Shown piece by piece: positions 1-5,162 of a stretch of 6,185 nt of DNA. The translations under genes and the position numbers were made by a program. Origin of the DNA: Bacteroidetes bacterium UBA955 (GTDB lineage Bacteria; Bacteroidota; Bacteroidia; NS11-12g; UBA955); the NCBI GenBank assembly GCA_002293105.1, contig DBCP01000026.1, positions 23,197-29,381 of the forward strand, in the 5' to 3' direction. Position 1 is the stretch's first letter; each line of letters opens with the position of its first letter. The notes under the pieces were generated by a model that made no database searches, was not told the origin of the DNA, and saw only the letters and a list, made by a program, of their open reading frames with translations.

Positions 1-720
1 TTGATAGCTACGTTTGTTACCATCGCGCGATTTCACATCCAGGGTGGAGCTGAGTCGACCCCCGTAATTGGCTGGAATTCCACCTTTTACGAGTTCTACA
101 TCTTTCACGGCATCGGGATTGAAGATTGAAAAGAAACCGAAGAGGTGTGCGGAGTTGAACACGGGCGCTTCATCCATCAGTACAAGATTTTGATCGATGC
201 TTCCACCGCGGACGTTAAAACCTGATGCACCTTCTCCAACTGTGGTAACACCGGGCAGTAATTGAATGCTTTTGATCACATCGGCTTCGCCCAGAAATGC
301 AGGTATCTTTTTGATGGTTTGTCCGTTGATACTTTGGGTTGATATATCGAGTGATTTGACGTTGTTGTTTCGTTTTGACCGTATGGTTACCGTACCAACG
401 CCTTCTATTTCGGGGAGCAAGAGGATATTAAACTCTCTGTTGTTATCGATGGTAATGGTGGTTGTGTAGGCGGGATAGCTTGCGGCGGTCACGGTAAGGG
501 TGTGGGTGCCGGCGGGTGCTGTGAGGCTATAAAAGCCATAACCATTGGTGGCAGCGCGAAGTTCCTTTGGGGGAGTTGTATTGAGCGTGATGGCTACCTG
601 TGCTTTGGTGATGGTTTCACGGGAGGTGGAATCTTTCACGTAGCCCGAAAGGGTGAAATTTTGGGCATGAACGACGGTGTTTAGGGCACAAAAAATGAGT
701 AAAGTTAGGACGCGAAGCAT
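1..720 (-). CDS. TonB-dependent outer-membrane receptor, N-terminal part (cut by window edge)
   Basis: The first 240 residues of a TonB-dependent receptor are present; the reading frame is open at the left edge, so the beta-barrel is missing. Residues 1-19 form a signal peptide with a hydrophobic core and a likely cleavage at VHA|Q. Residues about 22-105 look like a carboxypeptidase-regulatory-like beta-sandwich (SGYVKD at 25-30, NGYGFYSL at 59-66), the usual N-terminal extension of Bacteroidota receptors. Residues about 125-235 are the plug domain, with the recognisable segments LLPGV (154-158), GFNVRGG (167-173), LMDEAPVFN (181-189), VKGGIPANYGGRLSS (211-225). Family knowledge: such receptors take up large or scarce substrates across the outer membrane using TonB/ExbBD energy. 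The plug is not of the classic SusC type and no SusD partner is visible, so the substrate is unknown. The ATG at 720 is chosen because the signal peptide begins there. It is separated from gltA by a strong terminator and is probably its own transcription unit. Confidence 0.93.
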   Translation of the reverse strand, partial: MLRVLTLLIFCALNTVVHAQNFTLSGYVKDSTSRETITKAQVAITLNTTPPKELRAATNGYGFYSLTAPAGTHTLTVTAASYPAYTTTITIDNNREFNILLLPEIEGVGTVTIRSKRNNNVKSLDISTQSINGQTIKKIPAFLGEADVIKSIQLLPGVTTVGEGASGFNVRGGSIDQNLVLMDEAPVFNSAHLFGFFSIFNPDAVKDVELVKGGIPANYGGRLSSTLDVKSRDGNKRSYQ

Positions 721-728
721 TTCGGTTT

Positions 729-736
729 CAAAGGTA
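729..736 (-). promoter_or_regulatory. Possible -7 promoter box of the TonB-dependent receptor
   Basis: Read on the minus strand this is TACCTTTG, an exact match to the Bacteroidota -7 consensus TAnnTTTG. A TTTG lies upstream, but with a 13-nt spacer rather than the usual 19-21, so only half of the promoter is convincing. If used, transcription would start within a few bases of the receptor ATG at 720, giving an almost leaderless mRNA. An eight-base match can occur by chance. Confidence 0.3.
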
Positions 737-808
737 ATTGTACTATTAACAAACGAGTGGTCAGTTTGTCGATGAATGCGTGAATTTGGCAGTAAATTGG
801 TGGTTACA

Positions 809-843
809 CAAAGAAAAGGCACCCATGGGGTGCCTTTTCTTTG
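809..843 (-). terminator. Perfect 16-bp hairpin terminator after gltA
   Basis: Bases 809-824 pair perfectly with 828-843 around a 3-nt loop (825-827). The stem has a GC-rich upper part (GGCACCC) and a lower part of A/G on one side and T/C on the other, so a T-rich tract follows the GC core in either direction. It starts 23 nt beyond the gltA stop codon and so fits intrinsic termination of gltA. It also insulates the receptor gene beyond it. The symmetry would allow it to work on the opposite strand, but no plus-strand gene is seen here. Confidence 0.88.
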
Positions 844-866
844 TATCAATACTAACCAACGATGGG

Positions 867-2159
867 TTAGGTTCTGTCTTTCATGTGTACGTATGCACGT
901 GGGGCTTCGCCAGTATAAATTTGACGTGGGCGTGCAATGGGTTGTTTTTCTTTGCGCATTTCTTGCCATTGGCTAATCCAACCTGGAAGACGGCCCATGG
1001 AGAACAATACGGTAAAGAAGTCGGTGGGGAAGCCCATGGCGCGATAAATGATTCCTGAGTAGAAATCCACGTTGGGGAACAATTTACGTTCAACGAAATA
1101 AGAATCGGTGAGTGCAGCTTCTTCCAACTGTTTGGCAATTTCCAATACAGGGTCGTTCACACCCAATTTCGCCAATACATCGTCGCATGCTTTTTTGATG
1201 ATTTTTGCACGAGGATCGAAGTTTTTGTATACGCGGTGACCGAAGCCCATCAAACGGAAAGGATCGTTCTTGTCTTTGGCTTTGTTGATCCATTTTTGTA
1301 CATCGCCACCATCATTTTGGATTTGCTCAAGCATTTCCAGTACTTCTTGGTTGGCACCACCGTGCAAGGGACCCCAAAGGGCTGAGATACCGGCAGAGAT
1401 GCTGCTATACAAGTTTGATTGTGAGCTGCCCACAACGCGAACAGTACTAGCGCTGCAGTTTTGTTCGTGGTCAGCGTGAAGGATGAGTAATTTGTTCATC
1501 GCGCTCACGAGAACGGGATCTGGCTCATATTCAGGCATTGTAACCTGTCCGAAAGTCATATTCAAATAGTTGGCTACATAGTCCAAGCTATTCTTGGGAT
1601 AAACGGTTGGATGACCATTGCGTTTTTTGTAAATCATCGCACAGATGGTAGGCATTTTCGCCATCAAACGCAGTATGGTTCTATTGATGGCCTCTTCCGA
1701 GCGATGGGGGTTCAATGCTTTGGGGTAGTATAAACCCAAGGCTGCAACCATACTCGATAGCTGACCCATTGGGTGGGATCCAGTTGGGAAGGAATTGAAC
1801 ATTGCGAGAAGTCCTTCGTTGGCCAGGGTGTGTTCTTTGATTGTGCTAGTAAACTCTTCATACTCGGCAGCATTGGGTAATTTTCCATACAGCAACAAAT
1901 ACGAAACTTCCAAAAAGGAGGCGTGTTCTGCCAAATCTTCAATGGAGTATCCGCGGTGGTGAAGAATTCCCTCCTCCCCATCCAAGAAAGTGATTGCGCT
2001 CTTCGTGGAGCCCGTATTTTTGAAACCGATATCCAAGGTGATGTGACCTGTGAGGTCTCGCAACTTGCTGATATCGATGGCTTTTTCGCCTTCGCTACCT
2101 GTGATAACGGGGAATTCAAATTCTTTACCTTCTACGATGAGTTTTACTGATTCAGACAT
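867..2159 (-). CDS. gltA: Citrate synthase, type II
   Basis: Condenses oxaloacetate and acetyl-CoA to citrate, the entry step of the TCA cycle, in the cytoplasm. At 430 residues it matches the length of the Gram-negative type II enzyme (E. coli GltA has 427). The N-terminal small beta domain of that type is present (about residues 1-50), followed by the conserved GFKNTGSTKSAITFLDGEEG block (45-64). The catalytic triad is visible: His266 in GPLHGGAN (263-270), His308 in GFGHRVY (305-311) and Asp365 in NVDFYSG (363-369). The HADHEQNCSAST block (228-239) and the C-terminal GRLPGWISQW (389-398) are also intact. Family knowledge: type II enzymes are hexameric and often inhibited by NADH; whether this one is cannot be read from the sequence. 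The ATG at 2159 gives the full domain and has no Shine-Dalgarno sequence, as is common in Bacteroidota. The gene has its own likely promoter (2190-2220) and terminator (809-843). Confidence 0.98.
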   Translation of the reverse strand: MSESVKLIVEGKEFEFPVITGSEGEKAIDISKLRDLTGHITLDIGFKNTGSTKSAITFLDGEEGILHHRGYSIEDLAEHASFLEVSYLLLYGKLPNAAEYEEFTSTIKEHTLANEGLLAMFNSFPTGSHPMGQLSSMVAALGLYYPKALNPHRSEEAINRTILRLMAKMPTICAMIYKKRNGHPTVYPKNSLDYVANYLNMTFGQVTMPEYEPDPVLVSAMNKLLILHADHEQNCSASTVRVVGSSQSNLYSSISAGISALWGPLHGGANQEVLEMLEQIQNDGGDVQKWINKAKDKNDPFRLMGFGHRVYKNFDPRAKIIKKACDDVLAKLGVNDPVLEIAKQLEEAALTDSYFVERKLFPNVDFYSGIIYRAMGFPTDFFTVLFSMGRLPGWISQWQEMRKEKQPIARPRQIYTGEAPRAYVHMKDRT

Positions 2160-2189
2160 GGATATTTGTTAATGCTAGTTAGCCTACTG

Positions 2190-2220
2190 CGAATATAAAC
2201 AATCACCCGAGAACCGCCAA
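2190..2220 (-). promoter_or_regulatory. Probable gltA promoter
   Basis: On the minus strand, TTGG (2220-2217) is followed after 19 nt by TATATTCG (2197-2190). This resembles the Bacteroidota promoter pattern, TTTG with 19-21 nt to TAnnTTTG, with one mismatch in the -7 box; the upstream box keeps TTG. Transcription would start near 2183-2186, leaving a leader of roughly 25 nt before the gltA ATG. Position and spacing are right, but this rests on pattern matching only. Confidence 0.45.
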
Positions 2221-2229
2221 GATTGGTGG
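2214..2229. repeat. Imperfect palindrome overlapping the gltA upstream promoter box
   Basis: CCGCCAAGATTGGTGG is a 16-bp inverted repeat: seven base positions on each side of a central GA, with one pair (2216/2227) being G-T instead of Watson-Crick. The 2-nt centre is too short for a good RNA hairpin, so a dimeric protein-binding site is more likely than a terminator. It covers the TTGG proposed as the upstream promoter element of gltA, which is where a repressor would sit. No regulator is identified, and a chance origin is possible. Confidence 0.3.
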
Positions 2230-2269
2230 ACAACTCGAATAAATCGTTACAACAAATTAACAAAGAGGC

Positions 2270-2542
2270 TTAAGCTGAAATTGGTTTTGAATTGCCCGAT
2301 ATTTCATCAAACCCTTTGGCAGTCAATTGAAACCGGGTTTTTCTGATTTTATCTACGTCAAAATTCCCCATCACTTGGTTGTTGTTGCCGATGGCTTTGA
2401 TATAGCGATAATGATGCAATTGACGCATAATATCAACCACTACATTCACTGCCAAGTTGGTATCTTCAACCACCGTAAGGGGTGTTTCAGCGTGTATAAG
2501 GCAAAGCAATACCTTGCGTTCGTCGTCGCCGATTTCAAACAT
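2270..2542 (-). CDS. Small winged-helix-like protein of unknown function, coupled to lysS
   Basis: A 90-residue protein that I do not recognise as a named family. Its ATG overlaps the lysS stop codon by one base (TAATG), which indicates translational coupling and supports this start and its reality as a gene. Layout suggests a winged-helix fold: a first helix at about 7-20 (ERKVLLCLIHAE), a segment rich in aliphatic residues at 22-50 containing VVVDIMRQLHHYRYIKAI, which looks like a recognition helix followed by a strand, then a polar turn (52-69) and RFQLTAKGFDEI (70-81), similar to the F/YxLTxKG strand-helix that closes the wing in MarR- and PadR-like proteins. No signal peptide or membrane segment is seen. 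A DNA- or RNA-binding role is inference from this pattern. It could equally be a winged-helix adaptor without nucleic-acid binding. No terminator is visible after its stop codon. Confidence 0.72.
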   Translation of the reverse strand: MFEIGDDERKVLLCLIHAETPLTVVEDTNLAVNVVVDIMRQLHHYRYIKAIGNNNQVMGNFDVDKIRKTRFQLTAKGFDEISGNSKPISA

Positions 2543-4065
2543 TAGTCAAATTTTTCAGGTCGCATCTGCGGGAAGAACAGCACTTCTTGGATGCTCTGTT
2601 GGTTGGTAAGCATCATGGTAAGTCTGTCGATTCCAACGCCTAAACCACTGCTTGGAGGCATGGCATATTCCAATGCCCTTACGAAGTCGTGGTCGTACGC
2701 CATGGCTTCTTCATCGCCCCTTGCGGCCAATTTCAGTTGGTCTTCGAAGCGTTCGCGCTGATCTATAGGGTCGTTCAATTCTGTATAGGCGTTGGCGATT
2801 TCTTTGCCATTGACGAAGAGTTCGAAACGTTCTACCAAGCCGGGTTTAGACCGGTGTTTCTTGGTGAGCGGACTCATCTCAATGGGATAATCGGTGATAA
2901 AGGTGGGCTGAATCAGGTGTTTTTCTGCACAGGCACCGAAGATTTCGTCGATCAATTTGGCCACACCCATTTGCGCAGTGACTTCGCAACCCAATTTTTT
3001 GGCTTCTGCGCCCAATTCTGCTTCACTTCTACCCTCAATATCGATGTTTCCATATTTTTTGATGGCTTCGGCCATGGTTAAACGGGCATAGGGTTTGGCA
3101 AACGAGATCTGGTTATCTCCCAGGGTAACGGTGGCATTGCCGGTAACGTCGATCGCACATCGCTCCAACATTTGTTCCACGAAATCCATCATCCAATAGT
3201 AATCCTTGTAGGCCACGTAAATTTCCAAACCTGTAAATTCTGGGTTGTGGGTTCTGTCGATGCCTTCGTTACGGAAGTTTTTGGCAAACTCATAGACACC
3301 ATCGAATCCACCCACAATCAAACGTTTGAGGTATAACTCGTTGGCGATACGCAAATACAAGGGAATATCCAGGGCGTTGTGGTGGGTCATGAACGGACGG
3401 GCCGTTGCGCCACCGTGAACGGTCTGCAAAATGGGGGTTTCCACCTCCAAGTAGCCTTGTTCGTTGAAGGTGTTGCGCAAGCTTTGGATTACTTTGGTAC
3501 GCTTGATAAATGTTTCGCGGATTTGGGGGTTAACCACCAAGTCTACGTAGCGCATGCGGTAGCGAGCTTCGGGGTCAGTGAATGCATCGTACACATTCCC
3601 GTCGGCATCTTGCTTGGGCAAGGGAAGGGGGTTCAAGCATTTCGACAACAGTATCAATTCGGTTACATGGACAGAAAGTTCACCGGTTTGGGTGGTAAAT
3701 ACATGTCCTTTCACACCAATGATATCGCCGATATCGAGGAGTTTTTTGAATACGGTGTTATAGAGGTCTTTGTTTTCGTCAGGACAGATTTCATCGCGAT
3801 TCACGTAGATCTGCATCCGTCCGCTAGAATCTTGTAGATCAGCGAAGGCGGCTTTACCCATGATGCGGCGGGTCATCAGGCGACCTGCCAAAACAACTTC
3901 TTTCCATTTCTGATCCTCGCTGCTATCGGCGTAATTCGACCGGATATCGGCGGCCAAGCAATTCACCGGATACAGTGCTGCTGGATAGGGATCGATGCCC
4001 AAGGCTCTAAGTTGTTCGAGCGATTGGCGACGGAGTACTTGTTGTTCGTTTAGGTTGGTTTCCAT
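2542..4065 (-). CDS. lysS: Lysyl-tRNA synthetase, class II
   Basis: Charges tRNA-Lys with lysine using ATP, in the cytoplasm. At 507 residues it matches the bacterial class II enzyme (about 500). The N-terminal OB-fold that binds the anticodon lies at about 55-140 (VVLAGRLMTRRIMGKAAFADL, 57-77). The catalytic domain shows motif 1 near 189-215 (FNEQGYLEVETPIL within it), motif 2 at about 260-285 with FRNEG (264-268) and RTHNPEFT (271-278), and motif 3 GLGVGIDR (474-481) with the ATP-binding Arg481. The lysine-pocket segment ELFVNGKEIANAYTELNDP (415-433) is intact. Translation is expected to start at the ATG at 4065; it lacks a Shine-Dalgarno sequence and has a small hairpin 4 nt upstream. It follows lspA after 37 nt and its stop codon overlaps the start of the 90-residue gene downstream. 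Nothing suggests it is broken or transferred. Confidence 0.98.
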   Translation of the reverse strand: METNLNEQQVLRRQSLEQLRALGIDPYPAALYPVNCLAADIRSNYADSSEDQKWKEVVLAGRLMTRRIMGKAAFADLQDSSGRMQIYVNRDEICPDENKDLYNTVFKKLLDIGDIIGVKGHVFTTQTGELSVHVTELILLSKCLNPLPLPKQDADGNVYDAFTDPEARYRMRYVDLVVNPQIRETFIKRTKVIQSLRNTFNEQGYLEVETPILQTVHGGATARPFMTHHNALDIPLYLRIANELYLKRLIVGGFDGVYEFAKNFRNEGIDRTHNPEFTGLEIYVAYKDYYWMMDFVEQMLERCAIDVTGNATVTLGDNQISFAKPYARLTMAEAIKKYGNIDIEGRSEAELGAEAKKLGCEVTAQMGVAKLIDEIFGACAEKHLIQPTFITDYPIEMSPLTKKHRSKPGLVERFELFVNGKEIANAYTELNDPIDQRERFEDQLKLAARGDEEAMAYDHDFVRALEYAMPPSSGLGVGIDRLTMMLTNQQSIQEVLFFPQMRPEKFD

Positions 4066-4069
4066 GCGA

Positions 4070-4092
4070 TTTGGCTTGCAAAATTAGCCAAA
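4070..4092 (-). promoter_or_regulatory. Hairpin and promoter-like box in the lysS leader
   Basis: The 37-nt lspA-lysS gap contains a 7-bp inverted repeat, TTTGGCT (4092-4086 on the minus strand) and AGCCAAA (4076-4070), with a 9-nt loop. It ends 4 nt before the lysS ATG, so in the mRNA it could cover the ribosome landing site. The loop overlaps TAATTTTG (4086-4079), an exact match to the Bacteroidota -7 consensus TAnnTTTG, but no TTTG is found at the right distance upstream. Either reading would allow lysS to be controlled apart from the genes before it. It has no T-tract and is not a convincing terminator. Confidence 0.35.
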
Positions 4093-4102
4093 ATTCGCGA
4101 TA

Positions 4103-4777
4103 TTATTGGGGAGAATCCGAATCCTCAGAAGCGGTGGTTGGGCTGTTCGATGTGAACGCCTTTTCCACTTCCTCTTTGGAGAAAAAGGTATTCTGTCCGA
4201 TTACCATGATGGCCACACCTACGGTAATACAGGCATCGGCGAAGTTCCAGATGGGAGAAAAGAACACGAAAAATTGTCCACCCCAAACGGGCAACCACTC
4301 TGGGAGATGTCCTTCCCACATAGGGGCATAGAACATATCAACCACTTGTCCTTCAAACCAACCGCCGATGTAATGGTTGGTATCGGCGTATAAAACGCCA
4401 TAGAAGACGGAATCGATGATGTTTCCCATCGCACCAGAAAGCACAAGGGCAATACAGATGAGCAAGCCCCAGTTGGCATCATTTCGGATACATTTGATGA
4501 GGTACCAGAAGCCAAAGGCGGATACGATAAGGCGGAAAAAGGTAAGGATAAGTTTGCCTACTTTGCCTCCTCCGAAAAGTTTCATGCCATAGGCCATGCC
4601 ATCGTTTTCGATGAAATAGAGTTTAAACCAATCGCCAAAGATGGGTTTGATTTCGCCGAGCATAAAATGCCCTTTAATGTAGGTTTTGATCCACTGATCG
4701 GTGATGAGCAGCAGTAAAATGGTGGCCATCGGAATCAAAAATTTCCGATTTTTAAGCAAAGATTCGGCGTAAGACAT
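4103..4777 (-). CDS. lspA: Lipoprotein signal peptidase (signal peptidase II)
   Basis: An inner-membrane aspartyl protease that cleaves the signal peptide of prolipoproteins after the lipobox cysteine has been lipidated. Four hydrophobic segments are visible at about 12-27, 75-97, 103-120 and 177-195. Conserved family blocks are present in order: DQWIK (27-31), ENDGMAYG (57-64), GAMGNIID (115-122), VVDM (145-148) and WNFADACITVG (177-187). Asp147 and Asp181 correspond to the catalytic pair. Two features depart from the proteobacterial enzyme: the usual GNxIDR arginine is Ser123, and the stretch between the two catalytic aspartates is about 34 residues instead of about 19, with an aromatic-rich insert (WEGHLPEWLPVWGGQFF, 154-170). 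A polar acidic tail follows (200-224). At 224 residues it is longer than the roughly 165 of E. coli LspA; I recall longer forms in Bacteroidota. It starts 7 nt after the DksA-like gene and is part of the ileS operon, a linkage also known in E. coli. Confidence 0.95.
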   Translation of the reverse strand: MSYAESLLKNRKFLIPMATILLLLITDQWIKTYIKGHFMLGEIKPIFGDWFKLYFIENDGMAYGMKLFGGGKVGKLILTFFRLIVSAFGFWYLIKCIRNDANWGLLICIALVLSGAMGNIIDSVFYGVLYADTNHYIGGWFEGQVVDMFYAPMWEGHLPEWLPVWGGQFFVFFSPIWNFADACITVGVAIMVIGQNTFFSKEEVEKAFTSNSPTTASEDSDSPQ

Positions 4778-4784
4778 TGAAGGT

Positions 4785-5159
4785 TTAGCGCTTCAGTTTG
4801 GCTTCGATGGTTTGGGTGGTATGGGGCACAGCGCGCAATCGCTCCTTGGGAATCAACTTGCCTGAGGTTTTGCAGATTCCGTAGGTTTTATTCTCGATAC
4901 GCACCAAAGCAGCTTCCAAGTTTTTGATGAATTTTAATTGATGGGCTGCCAATTGATTCAGGTTTTCTTTCTCAAAGGTATCGGCACCATCGTCGAGTGT
5001 AAGGTAATTGTTGTTGGTACCCTCGCCGCCACCCTCACCATTTTTTAGGTTGGTTTGAATGGTTTTGAACTCGTCTTTGGCGATTTCCATTTTCTTCAAG
5101 ATGATCTCTTTGAACTCTTGTAGTTCATCGTCGTTGTAGCGGGTCTTTTCTTTTTCCAT
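4785..5159 (-). CDS. DksA/TraR-family regulator with degenerate zinc finger
   Basis: A 124-residue protein of the DksA/TraR family, whose members enter the RNA polymerase secondary channel and alter transcription, in DksA's case with ppGpp. Residues 8-40 and about 62-92 are charged helices that would form the antiparallel coiled coil; the turn at 41-60 holds a glycine-rich run (GEGGGEG) and then DDGAD (56-60). Asp57 and Asp60 keep the spacing of the two tip aspartates of DksA, but the tip alanine position is Phe62. The C-terminal segment YGICKTSGKLIPKERLRAVP (93-112) is the family signature, yet only one cysteine (Cys96) remains of the four that bind zinc in classic DksA; the partner position is Ser99. 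Such cysteine-poor forms also occur in other family members, so this is probably not damage. It lies 3 nt after ileS and 7 nt before lspA, consistent with co-transcription. Direct RNA polymerase binding is inferred from the family. Confidence 0.88.
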   Translation of the reverse strand: MEKEKTRYNDDELQEFKEIILKKMEIAKDEFKTIQTNLKNGEGGGEGTNNNYLTLDDGADTFEKENLNQLAAHQLKFIKNLEAALVRIENKTYGICKTSGKLIPKERLRAVPHTTQTIEAKLKR

Positions 5160-5162
5160 GGC

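Noticed and set aside
266..684. Short plus-strand open frames opposite the receptor gene
   Set aside because: The minus-strand frame encodes a continuous signal peptide, regulatory domain and plug; the plus-strand frames have no recognisable content.
780..1058. 92-codon plus-strand open frame across the terminator and the gltA 3' end
   Set aside because: It runs through a perfect hairpin terminator and then antisense to the conserved gltA C-terminus.
1712..2119. 135-codon open frame on the minus strand within gltA
   Set aside because: It overlaps gltA in another frame on the same strand; gltA is full length with an intact catalytic triad, so this frame is incidental.
2160..2269. Search for a terminator after the 90-residue gene
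   Set aside because: No stem followed by a T-tract on the minus strand was found; the only inverted repeat here has a 2-nt centre and looks more like a protein site.
2689..3081. 130-codon open frame on the plus strand, opposite lysS
   Set aside because: Antisense to motif-bearing lysS sequence, with a low-complexity Phe/Gly-rich product typical of a reverse-frame shadow.
3379..3837. 152-codon open frame on the plus strand, opposite lysS
   Set aside because: It lies wholly antisense to the clearly conserved lysS and its product shows no domain; it is a shadow of the lysS codon pattern.
5020..5045. Repetitive-looking stretch in the DksA-like gene
   Set aside because: It simply encodes the glycine/glutamate-rich turn of the coiled-coil tip; not a DNA repeat of note.
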